Shown piece after piece: positions 1 through 11,049 of a stretch of DNA of 64,000 nucleotides (the stretch's first letter is position 1; every line of letters begins with the position of its first letter). The position numbers and the translations under genes were made by a program. The DNA is from Arion vulgaris (Eukaryota > Mollusca > Gastropoda > Stylommatophora > Arionidae): assembly GCA_020796225.1 (NCBI GenBank), contig CM036756.1, forward strand, positions 43,209,398 through 43,273,397, given 5' to 3'. The notes beneath the pieces are model-generated. The model did no database searches. It saw only the letters and a list, made by a program, of their open reading frames with translations, and was not told the DNA's origin.

Positions 1-1493
1 TTTTACATTAATCTTTCAGCTAGTAGTCAATTTTACATTCATCTTTCAGCTAGTAGTCAATTTTACATTAATCTTTCAGCTAGTAGTCAATTTTACATTA
101 ATCTTTCAGCTAGTAGTCAATGTTACACTCATCTTTCAGCTAGTAGTCAATGTTACACTCATCTTTCAGCTAGTAGTAAATTTTACATTAATCTTTCAGC
201 TAGTAGTCAATGTTACACTCATCTTTCAGCTAGTAGTCAATGTTACACTTGTTCAGCTAGTAGTCAATGTTACACCTGTTCAGCCAGTAGTCAATGTTAC
301 ACTCATCTTTCAGCCAGTAGTCAATTTTACATTAATCTTTCAGCTAGTAGTCAATTTTACATTCATCTTTCAGCCAGTAGTCAATTTTACATTAATCTTT
401 CAGCTAGTAGTCAATTTTACATTCATCTTTCAGCTAGTAGTCAATTTTACATTCATCTTTCAGCTAGTAGTCAATGTTACACTCATCTTTCAGCTAGTAG
501 TCAATTTTACATTAATCTTTCAGCCAGTAGTCAATGTTACACTCATCTTTCAGCCAGTAGTCAATGTTACACTCATCTTTCTGCCAGTAGTCAATGTTAC
601 ACTCATTTTTCAGCTAGTAGTCAATGTTATACTCATCTTTCAGCTAGTAGTCAATGTTACACTCATCTTTCAGCTAGTAGTCAATGTTACACTCATCTTT
701 CAGCTAGTAGTCAATGTTACACCTGTTCAGCTAGTAGTAAATGTTACACTCATCTTTCAGCTAGTAGTCAATGCTACACTTGTTCAGTTAGTAGTCAGTG
801 TTACACTAATTTTTCAGCTAGTAGTCAATGTTACACTCATTTTTCAGCTAGTAGTCAATGTTACACTCATCTTTCAGCTAGTAGTCAATGTTACACTCAT
901 CTTTCAGCTAGTAGTTAATGTTACACTCATCTTTCAGCTATGTAGTCAATGTTACACTTGTTTAACTAGTAGTCAATGTTACACTCATCTTTCAGCTAGT
1001 AGTCAATGTTACACCTGTTCAGCTAGTAGTCAATGTTACACTCATCTTTCAGCTAGTAGTCAATTTTACACTCATCTTTCAGCTAGTAGTCAATGTTGCA
1101 CTCATCTTTCAGCTAGTAGTCAATGTTACATTCATCTTTCAGCTAGTAGTTAATGTTACACTCATCTTTCAGCTAGTAGTCAATGTTACACTCATTTTTC
1201 AGCTAGTAGTCAATGTTACACTCATCTTTCAGCTAGTAGTCAATGTTACACTCATCTTTCAGCTAGTAGTCAATGTTACACTTGTTCAGCTAGTAGTCAA
1301 TGTTACATTCCTCTTTCAGCTAGTAGTCAATGTTACATTCATCTTTCAGCTAGTAGTTAATGTTACACTCATCTTTCAGCTAGTAGTTAATGTTACACTC
1401 ATCTTTCAGCTAGTAGTTAATGTTACACTCATCTTTCAGCTAGTAGTCAATGTTACACTTGTTCAGCTATTAGTCAATGTTACACATGTTCTA
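1..1493 (-). repeat. 30-bp minisatellite continuing past the SLC24 stop codon
   Basis: About 50 tandem units of 30 bp with a recurrent 27-bp variant run from the left edge to the stop codon of the exchanger gene. Read on the minus strand, each 30-bp unit is ten codons in the gene's own frame, LKDECNIDY then TAG. The gene itself ends HPKECDSNY then TAG, and its last 21 nt match the unit at 18 positions. The array continues beyond the window. It would form the start of the 3' UTR if transcribed; I see no AATAAA signal in it. Confidence 0.95.
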
Positions 1494-1693
1494 CTAGTAG
1501 TTACTGTCACACTCTTTCGGATGAAAGTATCCAAAAATGTTCAATTCATAAAGTGAGGCTAACACAGTGTAAGCAACGTAGATCAATAGGAAAATCACAC
1601 TGATACGTTTGTCCAGCGTCCACTTGTTGAGATGAATGCTGATGATCAGCAGTGCAACAGTTGACAGTAGAGTGATGGATGAATATACTAGAC
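1494..1693 (-). CDS. SLC24/NCKX exchanger, terminal coding exon
   Basis: This exon encodes 65 residues and a TAG stop. It holds the last two membrane segments of the exchanger: GLVYSS followed by a hydrophobic helix, then IHLNKWTLDKR (a family hallmark loop), then a second helix ending in FGYFHPKECDSNY. The acceptor is a pyrimidine-containing stretch ending CTCTACAG before GTCTAG, and it requires a preceding exon that ends in phase 1. The stop codon lies in the first repeat-like unit of the adjoining minisatellite. Family assignment rests on the GLVYS...HLNKW pattern known from SLC24 proteins and on the other exons in order. Confidence 0.93.
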
Positions 1694-1821
1694 CTGTAGA
1701 GATCATATTAAGTAAGATTTCAGATCACTAGAATTGATTGCATCTCATAGCTAGGGGAAAAATATAACAATAAAATCTAATAATGTTGTATAATAATAAT
1801 AATCCTTCCAATTCCCTCAGT

Positions 1822-2235
1822 AATTAAGATGCTCGCCTTTCGCTCCAGGTACTCGGTTCACTACCTCATGGAGCCTTCTGAGATATTTTCACAGTGACCC
1901 ATGATCTCAGTGTAGGTGATGACAGTTCCTAGTCCTATGGAGATAGGCGATAAAATGTAGGTCGCATGTTCAAATTGAGTGCGTAAAAGGAACCCCTGGC
2001 AGTTCAAAATCGGGAAGAACAGACTGGAAAGCTGCTGTATGGGCAAAAGTCATTAGAAAGAGTAATAAATAAAATTCCTCCAAAATATATTCACCATCTT
2101 CTAAATTACACGTGGGACCCTCGCTGGTGTTGCAGAGTTTTTGCACTGTCACTGAGATCTTTCTGTGTAAGAAAGAGATCGGAGCACACCATGGTTACTG
2201 ACCAAAGTGCAATGATGATGTCTAATCAATCATTC
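1822..2235 (+). repeat. tRNA-derived SINE, family B, near full length
   Basis: It has a degenerate tRNA-like head with a B-box-like GGTTCACTACC, then a body shared with copies at 37.2, 44.0 and 48.8 kb. The shared marks are GATAAAATGTAGGTC, GCGTAAAAGGAACCCC and a tail ending near CAATGATGATG. It lies in the last intron of the exchanger gene. Confidence 0.8.
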
Positions 2236-2289
2236 AATATTTTAACACTGCATAAGATTTCAGACACAAACACTGACAATATTTTACAC

Positions 2290-2640
2290 TGTCCAATGTA
2301 TGATAATGAAGAATGTAGTATGTTATGATAGTGAAGAATGAAGATGAATGTTATGATAATGAAGAATGAGTATGTATATGATATGATAATGTAGTATGTT
2401 ATGATAATGAAGAATGTAGTATGTTATGATAGTGAAGAATGTAGTATGTTATGATAATGAAGAATGTAGTATGTTATGATAGTGAAGAATGTAGTATGTT
2501 ATGATAATGAAGAATGTAGTATGTTATGATAGTGAAGAATGAAGTATATTATGTAAGAAAGAAAATGAGCATGTTATGATAATGAAGAATGTAGTGAGCT
2601 ATGATATGAAGAATGTAGACTATTATGATAAGAAGACCAT
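2290..2640. repeat. 25-bp minisatellite next to a splice donor
   Basis: Tandem units of about 25 bp, ATGTTATGATARTGAAGAAT plus GTAGT, occur about 12 times with indel variants. The array ends within about 10 bp of the donor of the penultimate exchanger exon, so it occupies the first part of the last intron. Confidence 0.92.
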
Positions 2641-2643
2641 TAC

Positions 2644-2773
2644 CTTCATGTAAACTGAACAACGCTACCAGGTTTCAAAATACATGTCTGTAGGAACCAA
2701 GGGATGCCCAGGCATACAAGAATATCAAACACATTACTTCCAACTGCATTTGACACAGCCATGTCCCCAAGAC
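2644..2773 (-). CDS. SLC24/NCKX exchanger, alpha-2 repeat exon (second half)
   Basis: It encodes [20 protein letters not shown] and GIPWFLQT, the ion-binding second half of the alpha-2 repeat. The acceptor TATCTTCAG is strong and its phase (1) matches the upstream exon. The 3' end is odd: the best donor (AAG|GTAATG after base 2644) leaves phase 2, but the terminal exon needs phase 1, and an in-frame TGA lies at 2646-2648. A weaker donor after base 2669 (CCTG|GTAGCG) would restore phase by skipping 25 nt. A one-base indel in assembly or genome is the other explanation. Confidence 0.92.
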
Positions 2774-2894
2774 CTGAAGATACCAAATATAAGTTGAATA
2801 AAAGCTTTTCACTGGAGAATAATAATTTCAAACAGATCTAATAAATATATCAAACACATTGTTTCTAACAACATTTCTATTTTATTTCCAGTTC

Positions 2895-3330
2895 CTGCTA
2901 TGAATTCAGGCGTAGTCATGGCACCTAATATAGTTCTTAAGACTGATTTTTGTGTGAAGGTTTGCTTTTCTTATCACCACTGTTCCTCGCCATTCAGGCG
3001 AGCCTTAGTCCAACTTCAGAAGTAATTGGAATTTAGATTCCCATGTAACCTGCTGCCTTGTTGGTCGGTTGGGGACAGCCAAAGGCTGACGGAGAGCGAG
3101 CCCAGTAAACTCTGGTTGAAATCGGACATCGTCGCGAAGAACAAGCACCAGAAGCTCCAAATGGTACTGAAGATGTGACGTAAAAAATGTTCTTGGCAAA
3201 GGCTGTTTATATATCACAATAAGAATGATCAAAATGGCCAAAAAGAACAATCGCGAGAGAGATCCCATGTTAAGGATTAGGGCTTCTTTAGTCCAATCCT
3301 GTGTGCACACTGAGAATTTTTGCCAAGCTG
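2895..3330. repeat. dispersed repeat, family G
   Basis: It begins near GAATTCAGGCGTAGTCATGG and contains a second TTCAGGCG about 100 bp later. Related segments occur at 17.51, 35.33 and 62.26 kb. It has no coding potential that I recognise. Boundaries are approximate. Confidence 0.6.
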
Positions 3331-3699
3331 GTCCCCAACCTCAAAATTTTTATGGCATGTCGTCACTAGTGTAGCGTGTTATCAATTTTGTTATCAGCGG
3401 CCACCAACTGCATCTTAGTCTTCAATCTTTCTAATCAGTCTATGTTTTATTCAATATTTCTGCAGATTCAGAATATCTATTTCATCTATTGTTATGACAA
3501 AATATAAGATATGGTTATTGAGTGATTTCAATATGTTCTATTCTAACGTGACTTTCATGTTAAACAATTTCTCCACATTTATAATGATTAACAAATCCTG
3601 TGAGTAAATTTATGCAATGGTGACTGTAGGCAGTCTGGTAAGTGGATCAGAAAATATCCCCATGTATGACTTACTTGACTTATTCCTCTCCAATCCTCG

Positions 3700-4030
3700 T
3701 GGAGCATAGGGGCCTCAACAGTTGTTCACCCTTTTTCCCGGTCTACGGCTGTTTATTTTATGGTCTCCCAAGATAATCGATCACCCTTCAGTTCCTCAAG
3801 AAGCCTTCATCTCCAGGTCTGTTTAGAATGTCTTTTTTTTTTCGTTTTCCTAGCGGGTTCCACTTTTCCTAGCGAGTTCCACTCAAGTGCATATCTAGTG
3901 ACACTCGACTGTGTCTTCCACAGGGTATGCCTGACCCAGCACCATTTTCTCTTCTTAACCTGGGTCATCATGGGTTCCTGTCCTGTTTGCAACTCTGTAA
4001 TACCATCTCAGTCTGAGAATACACTGAAAA
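3700..4030 (-). mobile_element. LINE 3' end fragment
   Basis: The minus strand reads a C-terminal LINE tail: RTGQEPMMTQVKKRKW, then KTQSSVTRYALEWN and KKRHSKQTWR. The same family occurs on the plus strand at 7.66-8.02 kb and 43.1 kb. It is decayed. Confidence 0.7.
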
Positions 4031-4724
4031 CATCCGTTGACAAAGGTATGAATCTTATTTCTATTTAACTTGGTTACTGCCCTATTTCGAGTCATACAAC
4101 AACACAGATTTCACATTTGAGATGAATATCCTGAGTTTTGTTTTTGTGGAGATGCAGTAGATTTCCACACTGCGTGCAGCATAGCAAAGGCTTGTCAGGC
4201 TTTCCTAATCCTGGCATCAATGTCCTTATCTATACTCATGTATGAGGGTACATTAATTTAGCATGCATAATTAAGTTCAGATGGTCTTCAAGGGCAGATT
4301 ATGAAATAAATCTAATGATGCTTCAACCTTCAGGGACTTATAAGGATCTACTCCTATGTAGATGCGGGTCTTACAGGTAATAAGAGAACAGACAGGCCTA
4401 CATCAAAGGCACCTGTAGTTGTTGTATTGAAGATGGATAAAGGGATGTAATTCAGCAACAGCTTGTTAGACGAGAAGGCTGAAATTGTTGATGAGATTGC
4501 ACAGTGTTTGCAAGAATTTTTAACAAAAATTTTATGAGCTTTAATTGGGCACCTGGTGGGAAAAATGAAGAGTTTGCTTAACCATGACAAGAGTCATGGG
4601 AACTATCAGCAAGCATAATATTCGACATCCACTGGGGTGAAAGAACAACTGTGGATATGTCCAGAGTGCTATGTTATCAGTTTGGTAACTAATAACTAAC
4701 TCAAGGAGTGCACTTAATTTGTAG
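4031..4724. other. no recognisable feature
   Basis: AT-rich intronic DNA. Short open frames on both strands show no domain I recognise. Confidence 0.5.
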
Positions 4725-5030
4725 GTGTATAGTTCGGGGTTAAATGTCACAGTGGGAGTAAAACATTTTTTTTGAGCATAACGAATCTCAGGTCGACCTT
4801 GACTCATTTGTGTACCAGAGAAACACTAGGACGTAAAGTCGGCTGGTGTGATATTGACCACATCACCTGCTGTATGCTGCTTGTCCCATCACCTGCTGTA
4901 TGCTGCTTGTCCCATCACCTGCTGTATGCTGCTGGTCAAATAAAAATACAGACCCAACACTATATTTCCCAATATGGTATGAAAACAGTTTCCTCTACTA
5001 CTTTAACCAATGGTCTTTTGTGTGCGCTTC
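4725..5030 (+). repeat. SINE, family C, with internal triplication
   Basis: It contains the family C body (CTCAGGTCGACCTTGACTC, GTACCAGAGAAACACT, and CCCAATATGGTATGAAAACA at the end). It belongs to the same family as copies at 32.5, 38.9, 46.0, 57.4 and 60.1 kb. The middle carries three tandem copies of a 27-bp segment. Confidence 0.75.
4859..4937. repeat. 27-bp repeat, three copies, inside a SINE
   Basis: Three near-identical units of CATCACCTGCTGTATGCTGC plus TTGTCC expand an internal part of the SINE body. Confidence 0.93.
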
Positions 5031-5034
5031 ATAA

Positions 5035-5345
5035 ATAGTGTTTTTTCACTGCCTCTGTTATTTTTGTGGTCCACATTTTGCGTAGACAACTTTTTGCTTT
5101 GTGTCCCCTGTATCTGAGTAGCATTGCTCTTTGAATCTGTTGGTAATACACTTACTTATGTGTTCATTTAACCATTGAATTTTTGTTTAATGAAGTTCAG
5201 TACTGATGTTGTCCCCAATTTTTTTCAGATGTCTTCATTTCTAAACTGCTGTCTTCTTGATACCCCCCAGCATTCTGCGTAGATACTTCATCTCTGTCGT
5301 GACTAGTTTTCTTCTATAGTTTGATGTCAGAGTCCAGGTTAGAAA
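5035..5345 (-). mobile_element. LINE 3' end fragment
   Basis: Read on the minus strand, it matches the plus-strand fragment at 41.95-42.25 kb over the segment for CGACAGAGATGAAG and CATCAAGAAGACAGCAG. It also resembles the one at 57.06 kb around TTTATGAAGCGCACACAAAA. It is a degraded C-terminal LINE segment. Confidence 0.6.
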
Positions 5346-5487
5346 CTGATAGCATAATTTTGGGTAATTAATTCACTCTCCCATAATCTAACCCAAGCAG
5401 TTTTACAAAGGGGAATACATTTTGATAAAGTAATGATTCCCTGATAAAATTTGATAGATTACATCTGTATATACATTTAAATATATT

Positions 5488-5520
<33 letters not shown>

Positions 5521-6497
5521 AAATATATACATACAAAAATCCCCATGAGCTATGTCAAATTATGTTAAACTAGCTAAACCTATATATATACAACTGATTC
5601 CGTACAAGCGACACTCAAGTGTCAATATATCTTATCGTATGGACCACCATCACTCAAAAACGCTTACTACTTTTTGCGTTTTTATTACTTTTCGTTCGGA
5701 TTAGAGCTTTATATTAACCGGAAACTACGTAACAGTGAAGTATTAACGATAACGAATACAGAGCATCGTGGTTTATGCTAGAAGTAGAAGTGAAACAGAG
5801 TTTACCAGTCATTCTAGGATACTATGTGACCATAAAAAACTAGCGATTTATATGAATGGCCTTGATGCTAGTTTGTGAACAGTTAATAAACCATACATTC
5901 CTTCACTATTTTCTTAATGTTTGTGTATTCATAAATGTATTACATATATAAAGAGAGCAGTTAGACTGATTTATACAACATATTGTTCATCAAGGACCTG
6001 TCAAGTTTTGGGTTTTTGTTCTCTAATTTCAATTAGTTTTTTTAATACATGCTAATATTTTTCATTCATAGTAAACACAACATTATATTTTGGATACAAT
6101 AAATATTTTATGAAAGTACATTCATTTATCTTTAATTTGATATATAACAAGTTCAACTTTAAATAAAATTTAGAAACAATATTTTAGTTTAGCTAAAGTA
6201 TGTATGCACTATTTCTGAAGCTGAAAAAATAATTCCGTCCAGAGGCGAAAAAAACCCGGTAGTTAATCAGTTAATCGACCAGATTAAAAATTGTTAAAGT
6301 ACATAACTGTTTTATAAGCACATTGATTTTTTCCTTTCTAAAGTATATCGATTTTTTAATTCTTAAGTATAAAGATTAAATATTTTTTCAGGACATGAAT
6401 ATGCTTCAATTGATCAAATTTGTTGATAAAATATTTCAATCCAGAAAACCAATAGGTTTGTCATAAGCTGACTTTTCGATAAAAGTTGCGAAATTTA
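5346..6497. other. AT-rich stretch with a (TA)n(TG)n microsatellite
   Basis: A (TA)n(TG)n microsatellite lies at about 5484-5520. I see no gene and no other repeat that I recognise in this stretch. Confidence 0.6.
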
Positions 6498-6579
6498 TTA
6501 ACTCCTTGTGGACCAAATGCCACACTATGTGGCGCTTTTTACTCTGAAAACATATTTGCCTTGGTCCACTAAGAGTTAA
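6498..6579. mobile_element. 82-bp inverted-repeat element flanked by TTAA (MITE-like)
   Basis: The ends TTAACTCCTTGTGGACCAA and TTGGTCCACTAAGAGTTAA are inverted repeats with two mismatches. The interior holds a second palindrome, CCACACTATGTGG. Both ends carry TTAA, the duplicated target of piggyBac-type transposons, so a non-autonomous piggyBac-like MITE is the likely identity. Confidence 0.65.
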
Positions 6580-6884
6580 CCATACTAGTCAGTGGCTGCC
6601 ATTTACTAATGTAAATGTGGATGGTATAGAAAGGCATTAGAAAATGCAAACACTGAGAACACAGCATACCAGTCCCTGACACTGTACACAGTTTATTTAT
6701 CACCGATTTTGCAGTGCAGCGTACTCTACAGTGGATATCAGGACACAGCAAGATATAGCAAAATGAAAGAGCAGACACCATTGTAAAGGCAGGAGCAAAC
6801 AGTCAACAACATGACAGATATAACACTATAGACTGCTAAACAGATAATAAGAAGTAACAAAAAAGGAGGAATGGCTGAATGAAT

Positions 6885-7315
6885 GGGCAAAACAGGCAGA
6901 GCTCTCTTTAAACACACGATAACCCCCCATCCAAGAGATGCCATACATTGCCATACAAGACAAGAACAAGTAATTATTTTTTTCCTTAGGATTCAGCACA
7001 TGCCCCTATATCGCATTCAACCAAACATCGCCCTGCAATGTCCTCTGTGTGACTTCTCACAAGAAACTGTCACACAACATCTCTTCCAGTGCCCTACACT
7101 CAGTGACTTATGCCACAAGTACCTACCCCATTACCCAGAAGTTGAGAAAACTTTATGCAAATATACCACAACTCAGAAAAACTTGTAAATTCGCTGCCAT
7201 GTTGTTAAGTCGAAGAGCAAATGCTCAGATGACTGCTGGATTGGAAAACCTAAACATGGTGCTGTACAGAAATCTACAAATCTGAGGTGGTCAGACCGGA
7301 TCAGATCAGATCAGA
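6885..7315 (+). mobile_element. I-type LINE C-terminal tail fragment
   Basis: The plus strand reads [15 protein letters not shown], then [19 protein letters not shown], a C-x2-C...H...C tail like that of I-type elements with RNase H. The same tail is seen in LINE1 and at 58.5 kb. It ends in a (GATCA)n tail near 7300. Confidence 0.75.
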
Positions 7316-7639
7316 TCTGGAGAAAACAGTGGGAGACTCCGTAATACTGAGTAAATGGGCGACTGAACAAAGACAGGTAACTACAGTATTACATAAGTAA
7401 TTAAAAATTAACAATTAAATATGAAAATAAACAGCACTCGACATATGCTTGAAGACAAGCCTGTATGCTAGTGTCAATTTCTTGTCACCCTTAGTTAGAG
7501 TCATGTTTTAGTTTATTAAGTATTCTGTGTCTATATTTGTTATCTTGATAGATAAAGGCCTGTGGTCGAAAAGTTGAGTGCTGTTTATTTTAATATTTAA
7601 TCATTAATTTTTCAATTACTTATGTAATACTGTATATAC

Positions 7640-8020
7640 CTGTGACATTTGTCAATGGATGTCTTCAGTGAATTCTCAGACTGAGATGGTATGATAAGAG
7701 TTACAAACACAGACCTGTGGATAAGAACCAGACAGGAACCCATGATGACCCAGGTCAAGAGGAGAAAATGGAGATGGGGCGGGCATACCCAATGGAAGAC
7801 ACCGTTGAGTGTCACTAGACAAGCACTTGAGTGGAACCTGCAAGGAAAATGAAAAAAGGACACCCTAAACAGACCTGGAGACAAAGTCTTCTTGAGGAAC
7901 TGAAGAGTGCTGAACTGTCCTAGCAGACCGTAAGGGGAGAACAACCAGAGACCGAGAAGAGTGGCGAACAACAATTGAGGCCCCGTGCTCCACGAGGAGC
8001 AGAGAGGAATAAAGGTATAT
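7640..8020 (+). mobile_element. LINE 3' end fragment
   Basis: The plus strand reads WRWG, LSVTRQALEWNLQGK, GHPKQTWRQSLLEELKS. This is the post-RT tail of a LINE and is closely similar to the minus-strand fragment at 3.7-4.0 kb. Frameshifts are present. Confidence 0.72.
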
Positions 8021-8479
8021 ACCTGTCTTTGTTCAATCGCCCAAAAACTAAACATCAGAGCTCTAAAGTAGAAGACTGTTTTCAAATTGCTCTACTTGTT
8101 TTAGCTATGTTCCATTTACTTTGATAATGCATTTTGATATAATTGTTTATTAGATTACTAGAAACTTTCATTTTATCTATAAATACCATATACATTTATG
8201 TGATGCAGGTTGCTTTTTGTGGGGCAGTACAGCTGTTTCATCCTAGAATTAGTTCACACAGGAGACAGTTGTTAGCATTTCATGTGATTTTCATTGGCAC
8301 AGAAACAGAGCAATTATGGGGTGACCGGTTGCAGTGAAGTTGGAACCGTACATATGAACTAGGAAACTTTCATTCATTTTGCTATCCACATTGAGATATT
8401 TGTTTTTATTTTCAGCCTCCACCATATTAGCTAGTTCCTGGAGATACTTCATTTAGCATGGTTATAGAACATCACAGAA

Positions 8480-9060
8480 ATGTTATAGATGAAGATCAGA
8501 AATAACAAGCAGAATAGGGCAAGCCAAAGCAGCGTTCCAGAAAGTGAGAAGCATTATGTGCAACAAGTCATTATCAAATGAGATGAGAATGAGAGTTATA
8601 CAGTGCTACATAGAACAAATACTGACATGCGGATATGAGTCATGGACAATAAACAATCAGATTGAAAAATCTCTGAGTGCCACAGAGATGTGGTTTTACA
8701 GAAGAATGATGAGAATCCTATACCTGCTAAAATGACTAATGTGGAGGTGTTGAATAAGGTCAAGACACAGAGAAAGCTTATTATCAATATAAGAGGCAGG
8801 CATCATATTCCAGACATGTGATGAGAAAGGAAGGTTTAGAACACATTATAGCAATGGTAAAATCTAGGGAAGACGAGACAGAGAAAGATGGAGAGAGAAA
8901 ATTGTGGATAGCCTGACTTCATGGCACGGAAGAGCGTCAACATCTGAGATGATAGCAAACACCAGAGACAGAGATTTGTGGAGATTCATAAACTGCTTCA
9001 ATCTTCTCCCTTATGCTAGATATTGTTGTCCACAAAGATTCACTGCTCTTGGCAATGATT
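8480..9060 (+). mobile_element. LINE RT C-terminal fragment
   Basis: The plus strand reads MRVIQCYIEQILTCGYESWT and MWFYRRMMRILY, a typical LINE thumb region. Then come a GRRDRERWREK-like tail and DSLTSWHGRASTSEMIANTR. Related copies lie at 46.5 kb (plus) and 59.4 kb (minus). Confidence 0.82.
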
Positions 9061-9450
9061 CGACCCGGCATACAAAACCAAAAAAACTGTAACCAGATTT
9101 CTACACATAGATCTGAAAAGGGTGAGATAGGTTCTCTACTAGTTTTAAAAATGAGACCCTAGTCAATATATTCTTTCACGACAATGTTGGTAGCACAGTG
9201 CTGACTGCTACTTCTGTCATGTCACAGCTATTAACATGATAGCTTGAAAGCATCCAGAAGACCCTAGCCTGCCCAAAAAGCATTAAAATATTATAATCAA
9301 ATATAAAAAAAAGAATAAATTTGTGTGGCTTTAAGAACAGTCGATCAAATGGTTATGCTGGTATCTCTTTACATGGGCATGTGTGTTTTTGTTAAGTGCT
9401 TTTATTAAGTGTTTTTTCCAAACATATCAGAGGTATATGTGTCCACTAAC

Positions 9451-9552
9451 CATCTTTTATAACCAACACACTTGCAACAACATCAGGTAGACTGACTCCA
9501 AATGCAATAAATGTAAGGCTCATGACACTATCAGGAATGTTCACTGTGAAGC
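9451..9552 (-). CDS. SLC24/NCKX exchanger, alpha-2 repeat exon (first half)
   Basis: It encodes FTVNIPDSVMSLTFIAFG, VSLPDVVASVLVIKDG. The SLPD motif corresponds to the (T/S)SIPD segment of alpha-2, whose Asp is important for cation binding in this family. The acceptor ATATACAG and the donor GATG|GTTAGT give phase 1 on both sides, in agreement with both neighbouring exons. It is 102 nt, too short to stand out as an open frame. Confidence 0.93.
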
Positions 9553-9665
9553 CTGTATATTTGAGGACAAATAAAACGCACTAAGATTAAACTTGTGATT
9601 TAAAAAATATCACATTCAACCGAAATCTTTCTCTAGCCTTTGAAGATCTTGGCACTTAGGGCAGC

Positions 9666-9784
9666 TTCTTCTTCTTCTTCTTTTGTGATCACACTGTTAC
9701 CGAGTTGTTGCCCAGTGTTTCGGTTTTATGTTTTTCTCTTTCGCTGCTCTAGCGGCTTGGGTGATAGTTATCTTAATATAGTTT
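9666..9784 (-). mobile_element. LINE tail with (GAA)n end, 11-bp target duplication
   Basis: This short 5'-truncated insert resembles the end of the plus-strand LINE at 10.8-10.92 kb (CACTGGGCAACAACYCGGTA) and ends in GAAGAAGAAGAAG. CTTAGGGCAGC flanks it at 9655-9665 and 9785-9795. Confidence 0.8.
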
Positions 9785-9795
9785 CTTAGGGCAGC

Positions 9796-10040
9796 AACAA
9801 ATGTAAACTATTTTTCTCTATTATTTGCTATTTTCTGTATTGCGTTCCAGCTGTGATTCATTTCTTTTAATTCCTGTTCTACTGTTCTCATCCAGGTCAT
9901 TTTGGATCTTCCACATTTTTGTTTACCCTCTGGTGTCCACCTCAGTGCAGTTTTTGTGACAAAGTTAGTTCCCATGCTCATCACATGTCCAATCCATTTC
10001 CAATGTCTCTTTTGGATGATGATGTTCATATTCTCTTAAT
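9796..10040 (-). mobile_element. LINE 3' end fragment
   Basis: The minus strand reads MNIIIQKRHWKWIGHVMSMG, KTALRWTPEGK, WMRTVEQELKEM, the conserved post-RT tail of a LINE. The target duplication of the adjacent 9.67-kb insert lies at its edge, so the small insert landed beside or inside this older copy. Confidence 0.8.
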
Positions 10041-10159
10041 GATTAGCAGTTCTTGGTTGCTACTCACTACTCTTTATTGCATATATGGATAAAATAACTC
10101 AAGAGTCAAATTCAGATAATGATGAAATAAATGAACTGTTTTTGCAGATGATCAGTACC

Positions 10160-10925
10160 TGATACATCAAAATTAACAAGATCTACAACATCATATTGAC
10201 ACCTTGAACAAAAATTGTGTAAAACATGACATGAAAATCAACAACACTAAAACAGAAATAATGAGTATGGGAAGAAAACATAATAATCTAGACATCCATG
10301 TCAATGGCACTAAAATAAACCAAGTGAAAGAATTAAAATACTTAGGAAGCATATTCACAGAAGACGGAAAACTGGAAAGAGAGATAGAGGCTAGAGTGCA
10401 AAAGCAAATGCTGTAACCTACCAGCTAGCCCCATTGTTAAGGCACCCAAAAATTTACAGGCAGCTAAGCAACAGATGATCAACAGCATTTTTATACCTAC
10501 TTTGTGTTACCAGAGCCAAACATGGACATTGAGCAAAGCGCAGTCACAAAAATAACTACATGTGAAATGCGTTGCCTGCGAAAAGTTACCAACAACACAA
10601 GAAAAGACAGAATCACTAACATCAGCATAAGAAAGAAAGTTGGCACAAACCGGCTGAATTACATAGAGAAACAAAGAATGAAGTGGTTTGGCCACTTAAT
10701 AAGAATGCATCCAAACTCCACAGTATACAGAGTCTTCTACAACAGAACATCGGAAAGAAGGCAAGAGGAAGACCATGGAAAAGATGGTTAGATGGTGTAG
10801 CAGAATCCTGTGAAAGAGCAAAGATAACAATCACACAAGCCACCAGAACATCGCAAGACAAAAACAGAAAACCACGACACTGGGCAACAACCCGGTAGCA
10901 GTGTGACGACAAAAGAAGAAGTTCT
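10160..10925 (+). mobile_element. LINE RT C-terminal fragment with (GAA) tail
   Basis: The plus strand reads HDMKINNTKTEIMSMGRK, VKELKYLGSIFTEDGKLERE (RT thumb), then MRCLRKVTNNTRKDRI, NYIEKQRMKWFGHLIRM and a GRPWKRWLDGV tail. A frameshift and stop near 10415 separate the two parts. The element ends GACGACAAAAGAAGAAG. Confidence 0.85.
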
Positions 10926-11049
10926 TGGTTAGAGATAGATTTAACCAGAACAGATGCAAGATCTTTCGATGACAAGTTGTATGAAAGGTGGAAGGTTTGA
11001 CATCCACAATCAGTTCGGATAAAATTAAAATAGTACACCTAAGAATAAA

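Noticed and set aside
1..1500. CRISPR-like array
   Set aside because: Units are contiguous and spacers absent; the genome is eukaryotic. It is a minisatellite. The same applies to the arrays at 33.9, 53.2 and 60.7 kb.
3005..3310. 101-codon minus-strand frame with a hydrophobic segment, considered as an extra exchanger exon
   Set aside because: It lies within a dispersed repeat (family G), lacks SLC24 motifs, and the flanking exons already join in phase.
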